A stretch of DNA of 21,899 bases, taken from the IMG/VR virus record IMGVR_UViG_3300044684_000237, positions 1 to 21,899 of that record. One strand, written 5' to 3'. A program made the translations under genes and the position numbers. Below, in pieces: positions 1 to 7,608 of this stretch (position 1 is its first letter; each line of letters begins with the position of its first letter). The notes under the pieces were generated by a model. The model was not told where the DNA came from and searched no databases. It saw only the letters and a program-made list of their open reading frames with translations. Source of the stretch: a virus.

Positions 1-1221
1 GTCCACCTGAAAAACATTGCCATTCACGTAGTCAGTTATGGTAAGAGCATAAGTTGACCCGTTGGTGCTGATATTCACACCGCCACTTTTCCCGAGTGTG
101 TTATCTGTCGTCAGCCCTGACACATTCAATGTAAAACTGTCGGAACCTTTGTTAATTGTATTGCTATATAACGCTGAATTTGATGTCTGATACACATTTG
201 CATTGATGATATTATTGTTCTCATTGCGGCAGTTGAGAGCATACGAGCAACTGTTGATGACTGTGTTGATTATGCATCCCGATGCAATATTTGCTATTGC
301 CGTTCCGCCTGATTGCAATATTTGCCCGGGGATGACAGTATCGCCTGACTGCTGGCCGAGTTGGACACCATACCCTGCATAGCCAGGATTGCCGTAAATT
401 TCGCCCCCGATCACAGAATTGTTGTTGGCCAAAATCACCATTTGCGCGGTATCTGAGCCCTCGGCAATGCAGTTCGTGAAAGAATTACCCGTGGATTCGA
501 CAAGGTAACCTACAGCAGAAACGCTCTGAGATAAATGATATGGATGGCATTTTTCGACAAGCATTCCTGTTGCATTAGGAGCAAAATGGAAGCCATGAGA
601 TGTATTATTATAGCTAAAAACGCTGGTCAAGTGGCTATCATGCGGTCCACCCATTTGCAATCCAATGCCGTTATTATCATGAATTTTGACATGATTAATT
701 CTGGCCTCCATCTGATCAGACACGCCAGATATCTGTGCGGTATAGTTCCAATCGCAGAGCATTCCGCCGCTATAGCCGTTCTGGATATCTACATATTCTA
801 AGATAAAGTCACGTCCATAAAAGCGGAGAGGGTACGATGGACCTGCGGTCTGACCTGATTTGTTGCCGTCCAGTGTTAAATACATAAAGCCAAAGCGTGA
901 AACATCCGTGGACGACCCTGAATTCATACTTGCGCTCAGATTGATCGAAGATGTATATGCGCTAAAAAGGTCGGCATTAACTCCACTCTTGAGCTTAATA
1001 GTTGTTGCGCCTCGCCCAGCTCCCATGATCAAAACATTGCTAAGGATAGTCTGGTTTCCGGTAATGTAGGTGCCAGGCGGAAGAAACAAAACACCTCCGG
1101 TACTGGAGAGCGATGCGAGCGCAGCCGCAATGGCTGCCGTGTCATCAGTTGAGCCATCCCCTTTGGCTCCGTATTGCTTGACGTTAGTAAACACACTCGG
1201 AACGAGACTGATAAACGTCAT
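1..1221 (-). CDS. Pectate-lyase-like tail spike / tail fibre protein (3' end outside window)
   Basis: An open frame of 407 codons starts at ATG 1221 and runs off the left edge without a stop. The start has a GAGG motif five bases upstream. Residues about 14-36 carry VKQYGAKGDGSTDDTAAIAA, the N-terminal signature of the pectate-lyase-3 family. Next comes LPPGTYITGNQTI and a long region of short Asn/Gly/Ser-rich strands with repeated hydrophobic positions, typical of a right-handed beta-helix. In tailed phages such proteins are trimeric tail spikes or fibres that bind, and sometimes cleave, surface polysaccharide. It follows the tape measure gene by 18 bp, so it belongs to the late tail operon. 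Catalytic residues cannot be assigned from this part alone. The fold is confident; the enzymatic activity is inferred. Confidence 0.85.
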   Translation of the reverse strand, partial: MTFISLVPSVFTNVKQYGAKGDGSTDDTAAIAAALASLSSTGGVLFLPPGTYITGNQTILSNVLIMGAGRGATTIKLKSGVNADLFSAYTSSINLSASMNSGSSTDVSRFGFMYLTLDGNKSGQTAGPSYPLRFYGRDFILEYVDIQNGYSGGMLCDWNYTAQISGVSDQMEARINHVKIHDNNGIGLQMGGPHDSHLTSVFSYNNTSHGFHFAPNATGMLVEKCHPYHLSQSVSAVGYLVESTGNSFTNCIAEGSDTAQMVILANNNSVIGGEIYGNPGYAGYGVQLGQQSGDTVIPGQILQSGGTAIANIASGCIINTVINSCSYALNCRNENNNIINANVYQTSNSALYSNTINKGSDSFTLNVSGLTTDNTLGKSGGVNISTNGSTYALTITDYVNGNVFQVD

Positions 1222-1239
1222 TTTTACCTCTTTGATATA

Positions 1240-4200
1240 TCAATATGATCTAATGCCCATACCAACACGTATGTTTTGCGCAAGCGGCATCCCCAGCGTC
1301 TGAATAAGCGTCTGACTGTCGAGATACACTGTCAAATTAATGGAGTGTGCCATATTCCCGCCACCTGCACCGCCAAGCAAAATAGGCGTAACTGTCTCGC
1401 CAGTTCCCTGTGCAAGCATGCGCGGTGTAGAGTAGCCTGAGATATCTTGCATCGGATAAACGGATGCCCCCGGCGGCAGATTCACAAAGGACGGCTGGTC
1501 AAAGAGCATGTATTGGCCATTGTGCTCTACAACCTCGGCTCCTGCTTCACCCACGACCGCCGCGCCGCCTGAGTAATTCGAGACGCCCTCTGCAAACGCC
1601 GGAACACCTCCTCCGCCTCCAAGTACCCAGCTCGCCTCGGCAAAGAAGGTATGCTGTAGGTTTTGCCCCTCCCATTGTGCAATACCTTCAAAAAGATGCT
1701 CGGTATTTTTCTCTGCCCACGATGCTACTGCTGTGGCCGCATGGACCAAATTACGCTCGGCCCATTCGGCTGCCGCCGTGACCGGATGAACAAGGTTTTG
1801 CTCGGCCCATTGCGCGACCGCCGTTGCCAAGTGGACAAGATTTTGCTCAGCCCATTGTGCTACAGCGGTCGCCATGTGGATCAGGTTCTCTTCGGCCCAT
1901 TGCGCCGCCGCTACGGCATTGTGAATCAGGTTGTGTTCGGCCCATTCGGCTGCCGCAACAGCTGCATGGACAAGGTTGTGTTCGGCCCACTCTGCCGCTG
2001 CTACCGCCGCATGGACCAGATTGTGTTCGGCCCATTCGGCTGCCGCAACAGCTGCATGGACAAGGTTGTGTTCGGCCCACTCTGCCGCTGCTACCGCCGC
2101 ATGGACCAGATTGTGTTCGGCCCATTGCGCGGCTGCCGTGAATGATTTCGTTAGGTTCTCTGCCTGCCAGTCCACTTTGGCAGTAAATGTGTGGGATAGT
2201 TCGACTTGCTGAGTGCCCACACCGCTGTTTGTTAGTGAGCCACCAAAACCGGCAGTTGATAGATGACTAACATCGCGACTTGCAATAGCTTCTGTTTGCG
2301 CATTGCCACCAAAAAGACCACCTAACCAGTTGCCGATACCATTAAATGTTTGCCCAATCCCCCCACCTGTTATGTCCCAGAGGAACTTTCCAGCGCTGCC
2401 AAGGCCGCCCATAGCACCACCAAGGAGCTGGCTGGCCCATCCTTCCCCCGGTCCTGTCTGTCCATAGTCTGCCGCCGGTGCGAATGGGGTCAAATAACTG
2501 AGAGCATCTCTTATCCCGCCAAAGACGCTTCCAGCAGAGACAGGCTGACCCTGATTAAATAGGCCACCTAAAATATTCCCTGCAGTAAGATTCCAGAGTC
2601 CTTGGATAGGTCCACCTTGACCAAAAAGATCACCTCCGAGATTGGCAAAAAAGCCATTTGCACCAAACCAGTTTCCTTGCTGCATGGCTTGCTGCATGGC
2701 ATTGCCATAGGTGTTATGTGTTACGGCGTATTGTTCATTTTGCAAATCATTTGCTGCATTTGCCTGTAACAATTCTTGTTGGTAGTTATAAGGGTGTGCA
2801 GCTTCGTATCGCTGCATTTGTGTTTGCGCAAATTGTTGGGCATACGCCTGTTGCGCGTTTGACACTAAATTATTTTGATTGACTGCTTCGATTAGTGTTT
2901 TTGTTGCGCTTACTTGTGCGTTTGCCGCGTCAGATATGACCTGCGTTGGTATGGAAGAAAGGCCCTTTTGCACTTCAGCCTGTATTTCCATCTGTGGCGT
3001 TGCCTGCTGGCCGGTAATAACAGGTCCTACCCCCGTCCACTCTCCGATATTGTTGGCAATTCCTGCCATTCCAGCAAACATCATTTGCAGACCGATAGGA
3101 GCGCCGATGCCAGTTAAAGTGAGAAGACCCCCGAGACCGCCTAAAAGCAAATTGCTGCCAAACGAAAGCGCCCCTCCAAGCAGGCCGCCCGTGAAACTTT
3201 CTGGTCCTGTATTGCCGAGTGCAGCGTTAATGCCATCAATGGTCGCGGTAAACTGCTGTCCAAATGCCTCAGAGAATGCTCCACCGGCTTTTTGTGCGGT
3301 CACACCTAAACTGTCAACGGATTCGGTAAATGTGCCCATGCTGTGCGCAGCAGGTCCTTCAGCAATAGCGGCGCTATTATAGATGGCCGTTCCTAGCTGT
3401 GTTGCCATCTGTGCGCCCATTTGTAGGTACATCAGCGGTCGCATAAAGCTATCGAAGCCCATTACCAGATCGCTAAAGCCGCCAAATATCCCTTTGCTTT
3501 CAATTCCGGCACTATCTACCCCACCAAAAATCTGAGTGCCCAAGCTATTGAAAAAGCCGCCAAAGAAGCCCTCGCCGTTCTTGCTTGCCTCTTCAGATGC
3601 GATACCTATTTCATCTATGGATTTGCTTGTATCTGCTATCGATGACCCTAAATCAGTGATAGTTTCACTTGTGCTTTTTGCTTCATCTCCCATGCCCACA
3701 AAAGAGTTGCCGATGTCTTGCGACTGCTGACTCATCTGCTCATGGATGTCTGACCAACTTTTGCCGATGGATTCCGTGAAACTATTCATGTCCTGGCCGG
3801 TTTCCCGAAAATACTCCTGGAGCATCAGCATCGGCTGAGGGGTTGTCGCCAAATCCTGAAATACCGCCATATTCTCGGCGATTTGATCAAAGGCAGGTCC
3901 AACTGCTTGTAGACTGCCCTCAACCACATCAGGCAGCATCAACTGTTCCGGGACCTGGGCAAGTTGAGAGGTGGCATTCATCAATTCTTGCACATGCTCG
4001 ATGTAGCCCGGTGGCAGCAACGGCTGTGCAAACATATCTTGCAGCGCCGCAAAATTATCGCCGACATTGCCAACTTGCTCAGAGAGTGACTGCGCATGTT
4101 CTGTGAGCAGGGCCATCGGCGCAGGCGCACTTTGCAACATCGGAACGACCGTGCCAAGAGGCTCTTGCAGCGCTTTGTATGCATCGGCGGTATCCTCAAT

Positions 4201-4488
4201 GGCGGCACGATGCTCTACCAGCGCATCGTTAAGCTCAGTAATGACCGTCTCACCAGCAGTAAATGGCTCAGCCATCTCATTTACCGCGCCAGTAAACGGG
4301 GTGAGCGCTTTTTGCCCCTCAATCAAGTTCCCTTGCAATTCGCCCAGCGCGTCATTAAGCTCGCCAACCCCTGAACCGGCACCTTGACCTAACCCTTGCA
4401 GGGATTCCAGGTCCTTCTTTGCTTGTTCTAATCCTGACCCATCGTATTCTACCGTTACTTTGGCTTTCACCTCTCCCGCATCTGCCAT
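1240..4488 (-). CDS. Tail tape measure protein
   Basis: At 1082 aa this is the longest gene here. It sits directly after the tail assembly chaperone pair, the standard position for the protein that sets tail length and passes through the tail tube. The N-terminal half (residues about 1-330) is Gln/Ala/Glu-rich and probably helical. Residues about 440-490 are Gly/Leu-rich and hydrophobic, as in the membrane-inserting part of many tape measure proteins. Residues 772-951 are twelve 15-residue repeats with a fixed Trp and an NLxH motif. A Gly-rich linker and a C-terminal globular part follow. The start at 4488 lies behind AAGGAGGTGAG. The identification rests on length, order and composition. The repeat domain could have a separate role, for instance at the tail tip. 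Confidence 0.88.
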   Translation of the reverse strand: MADAGEVKAKVTVEYDGSGLEQAKKDLESLQGLGQGAGSGVGELNDALGELQGNLIEGQKALTPFTGAVNEMAEPFTAGETVITELNDALVEHRAAIEDTADAYKALQEPLGTVVPMLQSAPAPMALLTEHAQSLSEQVGNVGDNFAALQDMFAQPLLPPGYIEHVQELMNATSQLAQVPEQLMLPDVVEGSLQAVGPAFDQIAENMAVFQDLATTPQPMLMLQEYFRETGQDMNSFTESIGKSWSDIHEQMSQQSQDIGNSFVGMGDEAKSTSETITDLGSSIADTSKSIDEIGIASEEASKNGEGFFGGFFNSLGTQIFGGVDSAGIESKGIFGGFSDLVMGFDSFMRPLMYLQMGAQMATQLGTAIYNSAAIAEGPAAHSMGTFTESVDSLGVTAQKAGGAFSEAFGQQFTATIDGINAALGNTGPESFTGGLLGGALSFGSNLLLGGLGGLLTLTGIGAPIGLQMMFAGMAGIANNIGEWTGVGPVITGQQATPQMEIQAEVQKGLSSIPTQVISDAANAQVSATKTLIEAVNQNNLVSNAQQAYAQQFAQTQMQRYEAAHPYNYQQELLQANAANDLQNEQYAVTHNTYGNAMQQAMQQGNWFGANGFFANLGGDLFGQGGPIQGLWNLTAGNILGGLFNQGQPVSAGSVFGGIRDALSYLTPFAPAADYGQTGPGEGWASQLLGGAMGGLGSAGKFLWDITGGGIGQTFNGIGNWLGGLFGGNAQTEAIASRDVSHLSTAGFGGSLTNSGVGTQQVELSHTFTAKVDWQAENLTKSFTAAAQWAEHNLVHAAVAAAEWAEHNLVHAAVAAAEWAEHNLVHAAVAAAEWAEHNLVHAAVAAAEWAEHNLIHNAVAAAQWAEENLIHMATAVAQWAEQNLVHLATAVAQWAEQNLVHPVTAAAEWAERNLVHAATAVASWAEKNTEHLFEGIAQWEGQNLQHTFFAEASWVLGGGGGVPAFAEGVSNYSGGAAVVGEAGAEVVEHNGQYMLFDQPSFVNLPPGASVYPMQDISGYSTPRMLAQGTGETVTPILLGGAGGGNMAHSINLTVYLDSQTLIQTLGMPLAQNIRVGMGIRSY
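1636..2175 (-). repeat. Twelve 45-bp (15-residue) tandem repeats in the tape measure gene
   Basis: Twelve in-frame units of 45 bp encode variants of AEWAEHNLVHAAVAA. Trp is at position 3, Asn-Leu at 8-9 and His at 11 in most units. The outer units are diverged (VDWQAEN at one end, AQWEGQNLQH at the other) and the central ones nearly identical. A 90-bp double unit occurs twice with no difference (1931-2020 and 2021-2110) and begins a third time at 2111, which indicates recent duplication. Overlapping open frames on both strands here are by-products of the repeat. Confidence 0.95.
4393..4403. repeat. Shortened palindrome-like CCCTTGCAGGG inside the tape measure gene
   Basis: This 11-base sequence resembles the dispersed CCCTTGCAAGGG palindrome but lacks one base. 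It lies in codons for LQGLGQG of the tape measure protein and may be chance. Confidence 0.3.
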
Positions 4489-4511
4489 TTTTCTTTCTCA
4501 CCTCCTTTCTG

Positions 4512-4527
4512 TACCCTTGCAAGGGTA
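4512..4527. repeat. Dispersed palindrome, copy 1 (TACCCTTGCAAGGGTA)
   Basis: This is the longest perfect version in the window, 16 bp. It fills the 42-bp gap between the stop of the chaperone frameshift product (4531) and the tape measure start (4488). Confidence 0.85.
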
Positions 4528-4530
4528 GTA

Positions 4531-4830
4531 TTATGGGCGTCTTCCTGGTGCTCCGGTAAATCCCTGAAAATGCTCTAGAAAACTTGGATCAGTCGTGTCA
4601 ATGACCTCTCCATCATCGTCTACTTGCTGCTTTGACTGTGCTTTATCGCCATTAAACGCCTTGACGATGGCGTAAATGAGCCGATTTGTTTGGACCTCAT
4701 CATCCATGTGCAGATACTCAAACCAGCCGGTCAGTTCGCGATTACTCTGATCTCTCAACAAATCGCTCACATGCCGGTATCCGAGCCGCTCAGCGAGCCG
4801 ATACGCATCATAGAGCGCGGGATTCTCTAG
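4531..4830 (-). CDS. Tail assembly chaperone, frameshift-encoded C-terminal part (gpGT-like)
   Basis: This frame is open from the slippery site at 4830-4836 to the stop at 4531. It continues the chaperone as LENPALYDAYRLAERLGYRH followed by VSDLLRDQSNRELTGW, giving a 247-aa fusion when ribosomes slip back one base. A GTG at 4770 could in principle start a 79-aa protein alone, but no strong Shine-Dalgarno precedes it, and the frame is open up to the slip site. The layout matches the G/G-T pair of lambda-like phages, where the fusion recruits tape measure protein during tail assembly. The next gene is indeed the tape measure gene. Family-level sequence identity is not recognisable by eye; the assignment comes from architecture. 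Confidence 0.85.
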   Translation of the reverse strand, partial: LENPALYDAYRLAERLGYRHVSDLLRDQSNRELTGWFEYLHMDDEVQTNRLIYAIVKAFNGDKAQSKQQVDDDGEVIDTTDPSFLEHFQGFTGAPGRRP

Positions 4831-5273
4831 TTTTTTCTTGCTCGCTCCGCATCCGTGCTAAGCATGCTAGAGAGCTGCAAGATGGTCACGAATAGTTTCT
4901 CCGCAGGCGCGCCATTACGCGGATCACTCATGATTTTGGCTTTATGGCTCTCGCGAAAGACCTTGTGACCCGTCTTCGGATTGAAACAGCCTGCCATGAG
5001 TACCAGATAAAAGGCCCGGCGGTAATCGGTCGTTTTCGACTCTTTGTCATAAGCTTCTGCCTGGATACGAAGGCGATCTTCAGCAGGAAGCGCCCGGCAG
5101 AGTACCTTGACTTTCCACTCCGGCAGATCTACCAGCTTTTCAGCAGGTTCCTGGTTGAAAATGTGATTGATAAATGCCAGGTCGTCATCGAACTCTGGCC
5201 ACTCTTCATGGCCATTAGCTGATGGCACTTCTTCTTTTGTCGTATCCAGTTCTATGGTTGTTGTTTTTGTCAT
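4827..5273 (-). CDS. Tail assembly chaperone (gpG-like)
   Basis: A 148-aa, largely charged and helical protein lies between the tail tube genes and the tape measure gene, where gpG-like chaperones are found. The N-terminus is acidic (EEWPEFDDDLAF) and the centre contains WKVKVLCRALPAEDRLRIQAEA. The frame ends ...ERARKN-stop with the last sense codons AGA AAA AAC, a canonical slippery heptamer, so most ribosomes stop at 4827 and a fraction continue into the adjoining frame. These chaperones act in the cytoplasm, coating the tape measure protein before the tube polymerises; they are usually absent from virions. The start at 5273 has only a weak AAGG upstream. Confidence 0.85.
   Translation of the reverse strand: MTKTTTIELDTTKEEVPSANGHEEWPEFDDDLAFINHIFNQEPAEKLVDLPEWKVKVLCRALPAEDRLRIQAEAYDKESKTTDYRRAFYLVLMAGCFNPKTGHKVFRESHKAKIMSDPRNGAPAEKLFVTILQLSSMLSTDAERARKN
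4830..4836 (-). other. Programmed -1 frameshift site A-AAA-AAC
   Basis: On the minus strand the chaperone frame ends AGA AAA AAC TAG. The heptamer A-AAA-AAC is in the correct X-XXY-YYZ register directly before the stop. Moving back one base gives CTA GAG AAT and an open frame down to 4531. A small GC-rich hairpin (GCTC-GCT-GAGC) lies roughly 30 bases downstream, but I cannot show that it stimulates slipping. Confidence 0.87.
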
Positions 5274-5285
5274 GTATTTGCCTTT

Positions 5286-5984
5286 TTACATCTGAGTAAC
5301 TGTTGTTGGGCTGAACGTATTTGATGTCACCAGGTATACCGGCCCGGTTGACTGTATTTTGACCGTCTGTTTGTCTACGTCGTTAGCAGCTACCGTCTCG
5401 TCAATGCCAGTCGGCAAGCCGTAAAACTGCCAACGTTGCCCGCCTGCTTCGTTAAACCAGAGCTGGCACAAGATGATGCCATTGGAGATGTTCGTTGAAC
5501 CGGTGCCGGTGACCATCTCCTGCAGAACACGAGCATCGTAGCGGAAGCAATCCACAGAGAAGGTCATGTTCTTGATGGTTCCAAGGTATTGCGCCCAGCC
5601 ACCCGACGCCTGGAATGGCGTCACGTCCTTTGTCTGGCCTTTGAACTGCATTTTCCATGCGTGTGCGCCATCCAGCGCGGAGAGTGTAAAGTAATTCCCG
5701 GCATTGATGCGGACATAGTTGTTTGTTCCCACCACGCGAGCAGTGTTAAACACAATCTCGCCAACCGGCCAGTAAAAAACGTAGTCAGTCACGGTTGCCC
5801 AGCCTGTGCTGCCGTTGGGGGAACACTGCACGGTGATACCCTGCACCTGGTCCCACGCCTGATGAACGGAGGCAAAGTAATGGGTATGGTCCCCCGAATC
5901 AGTGCAGGACTCTGGCGATGAAAGGGCTGTCGATGGGGATGTGGACAGCCACACATCCCCGCTTATTCCGGCAATAGCGCTCAT
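5286..5984 (-). CDS. Tail tube-like protein, long paralogue
   Basis: This 232-aa protein has the composition of phage tail tube proteins: many short beta strands and few charged runs. Its central part, WKMQFKGQTKDVTPFQASG, aligns without gaps to WTLSLKGATKDVTPFGATG in the next gene upstream, and both end in a GID...DV...TV...TG pattern. The two are therefore paralogues. The long form has about 90 extra N-terminal residues (including CTDSGDHTHYFASVHQAWDQ), which may form a surface-exposed domain. It precedes the tail chaperones by 12 bp. GAGG lies seven bases before the ATG. I cannot say which paralogue forms the main tube; this one could be a second tube subunit, a decoration or a tail-tip ring. 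Confidence 0.72.
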   Translation of the reverse strand: MSAIAGISGDVWLSTSPSTALSSPESCTDSGDHTHYFASVHQAWDQVQGITVQCSPNGSTGWATVTDYVFYWPVGEIVFNTARVVGTNNYVRINAGNYFTLSALDGAHAWKMQFKGQTKDVTPFQASGGWAQYLGTIKNMTFSVDCFRYDARVLQEMVTGTGSTNISNGIILCQLWFNEAGGQRWQFYGLPTGIDETVAANDVDKQTVKIQSTGPVYLVTSNTFSPTTVTQM

Positions 5985-6002
5985 AATACTACCTCATGTC
6001 CA

Positions 6003-6386
6003 CTAGGAGTACGTAAGCGCTCCGGTGCCCGTAAAGCTGAAGTCCACCGTTTCAGCGTTCTGTACGTCAATATTGGGATCAATTCCGGTCAATATTGCCG
6101 AGCCAGAGAAGTTATGTGTACTGCTACCGACATTGAGCGTCAGAGTCACGGTTGAGTTGAGCAAGGCGAACAAGTTGGTTTGCGCCGTGTCACTGGTATC
6201 CAGGAATGCAGTGATTTTGCCTGACCAGGATTTTAGTGTGGCAAGGTTAAGTACCCAGTTGCCTGTTGCGCCAAAAGGGGTTACATCTTTCGTGGCGCCT
6301 TTAAGTGAAAGAGTCCACTTAGATGCGTTGGTGAAGGCAGTTGAGGATTCACTGACGCTTGCACCAATTCCAGCTAATGCAGCCAT
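6003..6386 (-). CDS. Major tail (tube) protein, short paralogue
   Basis: A 127-aa beta-rich protein. It starts MAALAGIGASVSESSTAFTN, followed by the shared block KGATKDVTPFGATGNW, then LKSWSGKITAFLDTSDTAQ and a C-terminal GIDPNIDVQNAETVDFSFTG. The last part resembles the closing strands of tail tube proteins, with alternating hydrophobic residues. Its place after the gp10-like gene and before the chaperones is the usual one for the major tail protein, which polymerises as hexameric rings into the tube. A very strong AGGAGG lies eight bases before the ATG, consistent with high expression. It is the best candidate for the main tube subunit, though the long paralogue is an alternative. Confidence 0.75.
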   Translation of the reverse strand: MAALAGIGASVSESSTAFTNASKWTLSLKGATKDVTPFGATGNWVLNLATLKSWSGKITAFLDTSDTAQTNLFALLNSTVTLTLNVGSSTHNFSGSAILTGIDPNIDVQNAETVDFSFTGTGALTYS

Positions 6387-6463
6387 TTGATATTCCTCCT
6401 ATCATCCCCTCCAGAACATCTGACTGTGCCAGGTGCTCAGGACGAGATACAAGATGAACAATG

Positions 6464-6862
6464 CTAATCTAAAAATTTTGAAAGATAATTAGTAATATTT
6501 CCTTCAATAAAGTCAACGGCCTTTTGGGTCATAAATTTGCCAGCCACATGCGAACGGCGTTTAGCTGGCCTGTATCCATGCCTGGTATGCCAACCCCTTG
6601 GGGTCATGTGCCCCTCGTCAACAAATGGGTAATACCTCACCCCGTCATTGAGTGTGAATTGTAGACCAGAAGCAGGGGCCGATTCACCGCCTGCCAGCCG
6701 TCCGGTGCGCTTTGGCGTGACTTCTTTCCAGAAGCTAAGCGTGTCTTTGGCTAGCTCACCTACCTGCTCTTCCAGCTTTGAGGGCGCTTTGGCTGCGATA
6801 GCATCCAGGTTGCCGATGACGGTAGAAAGGCCATTCCATTCGATCGTTACTTTTACGCCCAT
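6464..6862 (-). CDS. HK97 gp10-like minor tail / head-tail joining protein
   Basis: From ATG 6862 this gene gives 132 aa beginning MGVKVTIEWNGLSTVIGNLD. GGAGAG lies six bases before it and the previous stop is one base away, so I prefer this start to the longer frame from 6907. The middle has the family pattern of an N-terminal helix followed by TPKRTGRLAGGESAPASG and then a strand region with YYPFVDEGHMTPRGWHTRHG. In HK97-gp10-like proteins this TGxL...YxxxVExG pattern is the hallmark. Members occupy the neck/upper tail or help tail completion. The neighbours (tail terminator upstream, tube downstream) agree. The C-terminus is rich in Arg/Lys and then helical. Confidence 0.78.
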   Translation of the reverse strand: MGVKVTIEWNGLSTVIGNLDAIAAKAPSKLEEQVGELAKDTLSFWKEVTPKRTGRLAGGESAPASGLQFTLNDGVRYYPFVDEGHMTPRGWHTRHGYRPAKRRSHVAGKFMTQKAVDFIEGNITNYLSKFLD

Positions 6863-6863
6863 A

Positions 6864-7076
6864 TCAGCTCTCCACTGTCTCGCTAATGAGTGCCTTAAGC
6901 TGCTCATCAGGCATGGAAAGCGCGTAGTCTACGCCGCAAATGAGCTTACCCTGTACATAGAGCATTTCAACGTTTTCCTCGCCTGGCAGCACTTCAAAGC
7001 CGACAATGTCAATGCGCGCCAGCTTTTCGGTAAGCACAGCAGCCTTCGATTGCTCCTGGTCTTGCTCTGGCGTCAT
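6864..7076 (-). CDS. Small hypothetical protein between tail terminator and gp10-like gene
   Basis: A 70-aa acidic protein starting MTPEQDQEQSKAAVLTEKLA. ATG 7076 has a GGAGG six or so bases upstream (GGAGGTTCAATC); the longer frame from 7175 would cross the palindrome and the previous gene, so it is less likely. The second half (VLPGEENVEMLYVQGKLICG, then DYALSMPDEQLKALI) could form a small alpha/beta unit. Its stop lies one base from the start of the gp10-like gene, implying coupled translation. I do not recognise a family. By position it might be a small tail component or assembly factor. Confidence 0.7.
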   Translation of the reverse strand: MTPEQDQEQSKAAVLTEKLARIDIVGFEVLPGEENVEMLYVQGKLICGVDYALSMPDEQLKALISETVES

Positions 7077-7095
7077 GATTGAACCTCCGAATCTA

Positions 7096-7109
7096 CCCCT
7101 TGCAAGGGG
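7096..7109. repeat. Dispersed palindrome, copy 2 (CCCCTTGCAAGGGG)
   Basis: A perfect 14-bp dyad in the 37-bp gap between the tail terminator stop (7114) and the start of the 70-aa gene (7076). It is 19 bases upstream of that ATG. Confidence 0.85.
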
Positions 7110-7113
7110 GATG

Positions 7114-7554
7114 CTAACTGCTCTTGCACATAATACGGTAAATGCCGCCCATATTTGTCCATACCTCGCCGTCAATGATCACATCGGATTCAATCGGCGA
7201 GATACGGTAGCTGGCAATGATCATGCCGCCGGTCACCGCTGTTTGCTGGTCGATCGTGAGCAGGGTATCAATCCGTGCTGCTGCGTTGGCAATCTGCTGT
7301 CCGGTCGCAGCCAGCCCTGCCGTGAAAACGTGAAATTGCAAGTCAGAGAAAGCGCGCCCACCGCCAAATACCTGCTCATCCCTGCTACTACCTGGGTCAA
7401 ACATGACTACCACGTACGGTAGTGCTGTTCCCGGCGGGGCTTCAGCTCGCCACACGCCGCCAGGTGCGTACGCCGTAGGCCCGGTAAGGATGACATCGTT
7501 TTGTAGTGTTGGCACAATCCAACTAAGTGCGAGCGCAACTTCGTGTGTACTCAT
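7114..7554 (-). CDS. Tail terminator / tail completion protein
   Basis: A 146-aa protein at the position of the tail terminator (gpU/gp17-like), which caps the finished tail tube and joins it to the head. It starts MSTHEVALALSWIVPTLQND, a helix followed by a Pro/Gly-rich strand region that includes LPYVVVMFDPGS, then SDLQFHVFTAGLAATGQQ and a final strand DGEVWTNMGGIYRIMCKSS. This helix-strand-helix-strand order, with an IANAAARIDTLL helix in the middle, resembles the DUF3168/minor tail families. The start has GGGGGTGAA just before the ATG. The call depends on order and pattern, not on a diagnostic catalytic residue. Confidence 0.68.
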   Translation of the reverse strand: MSTHEVALALSWIVPTLQNDVILTGPTAYAPGGVWRAEAPPGTALPYVVVMFDPGSSRDEQVFGGGRAFSDLQFHVFTAGLAATGQQIANAAARIDTLLTIDQQTAVTGGMIIASYRISPIESDVIIDGEVWTNMGGIYRIMCKSS

Positions 7555-7608
7555 TTCACCCCCATTTGTAAGTAAGGTGAAATGTCCATAAAGCTAGACA
7601 GGAAGCGG

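Noticed and set aside
1931-2118. CRISPR-like repetition
   Set aside because: Units are adjacent, in-frame coding repeats with no spacers.
1663-2212. Plus-strand and alternative minus-strand open frames with Cys-rich repeats
   Set aside because: They are other frames of the 45-bp tape measure repeats; stop-free frames are expected from the repeat.
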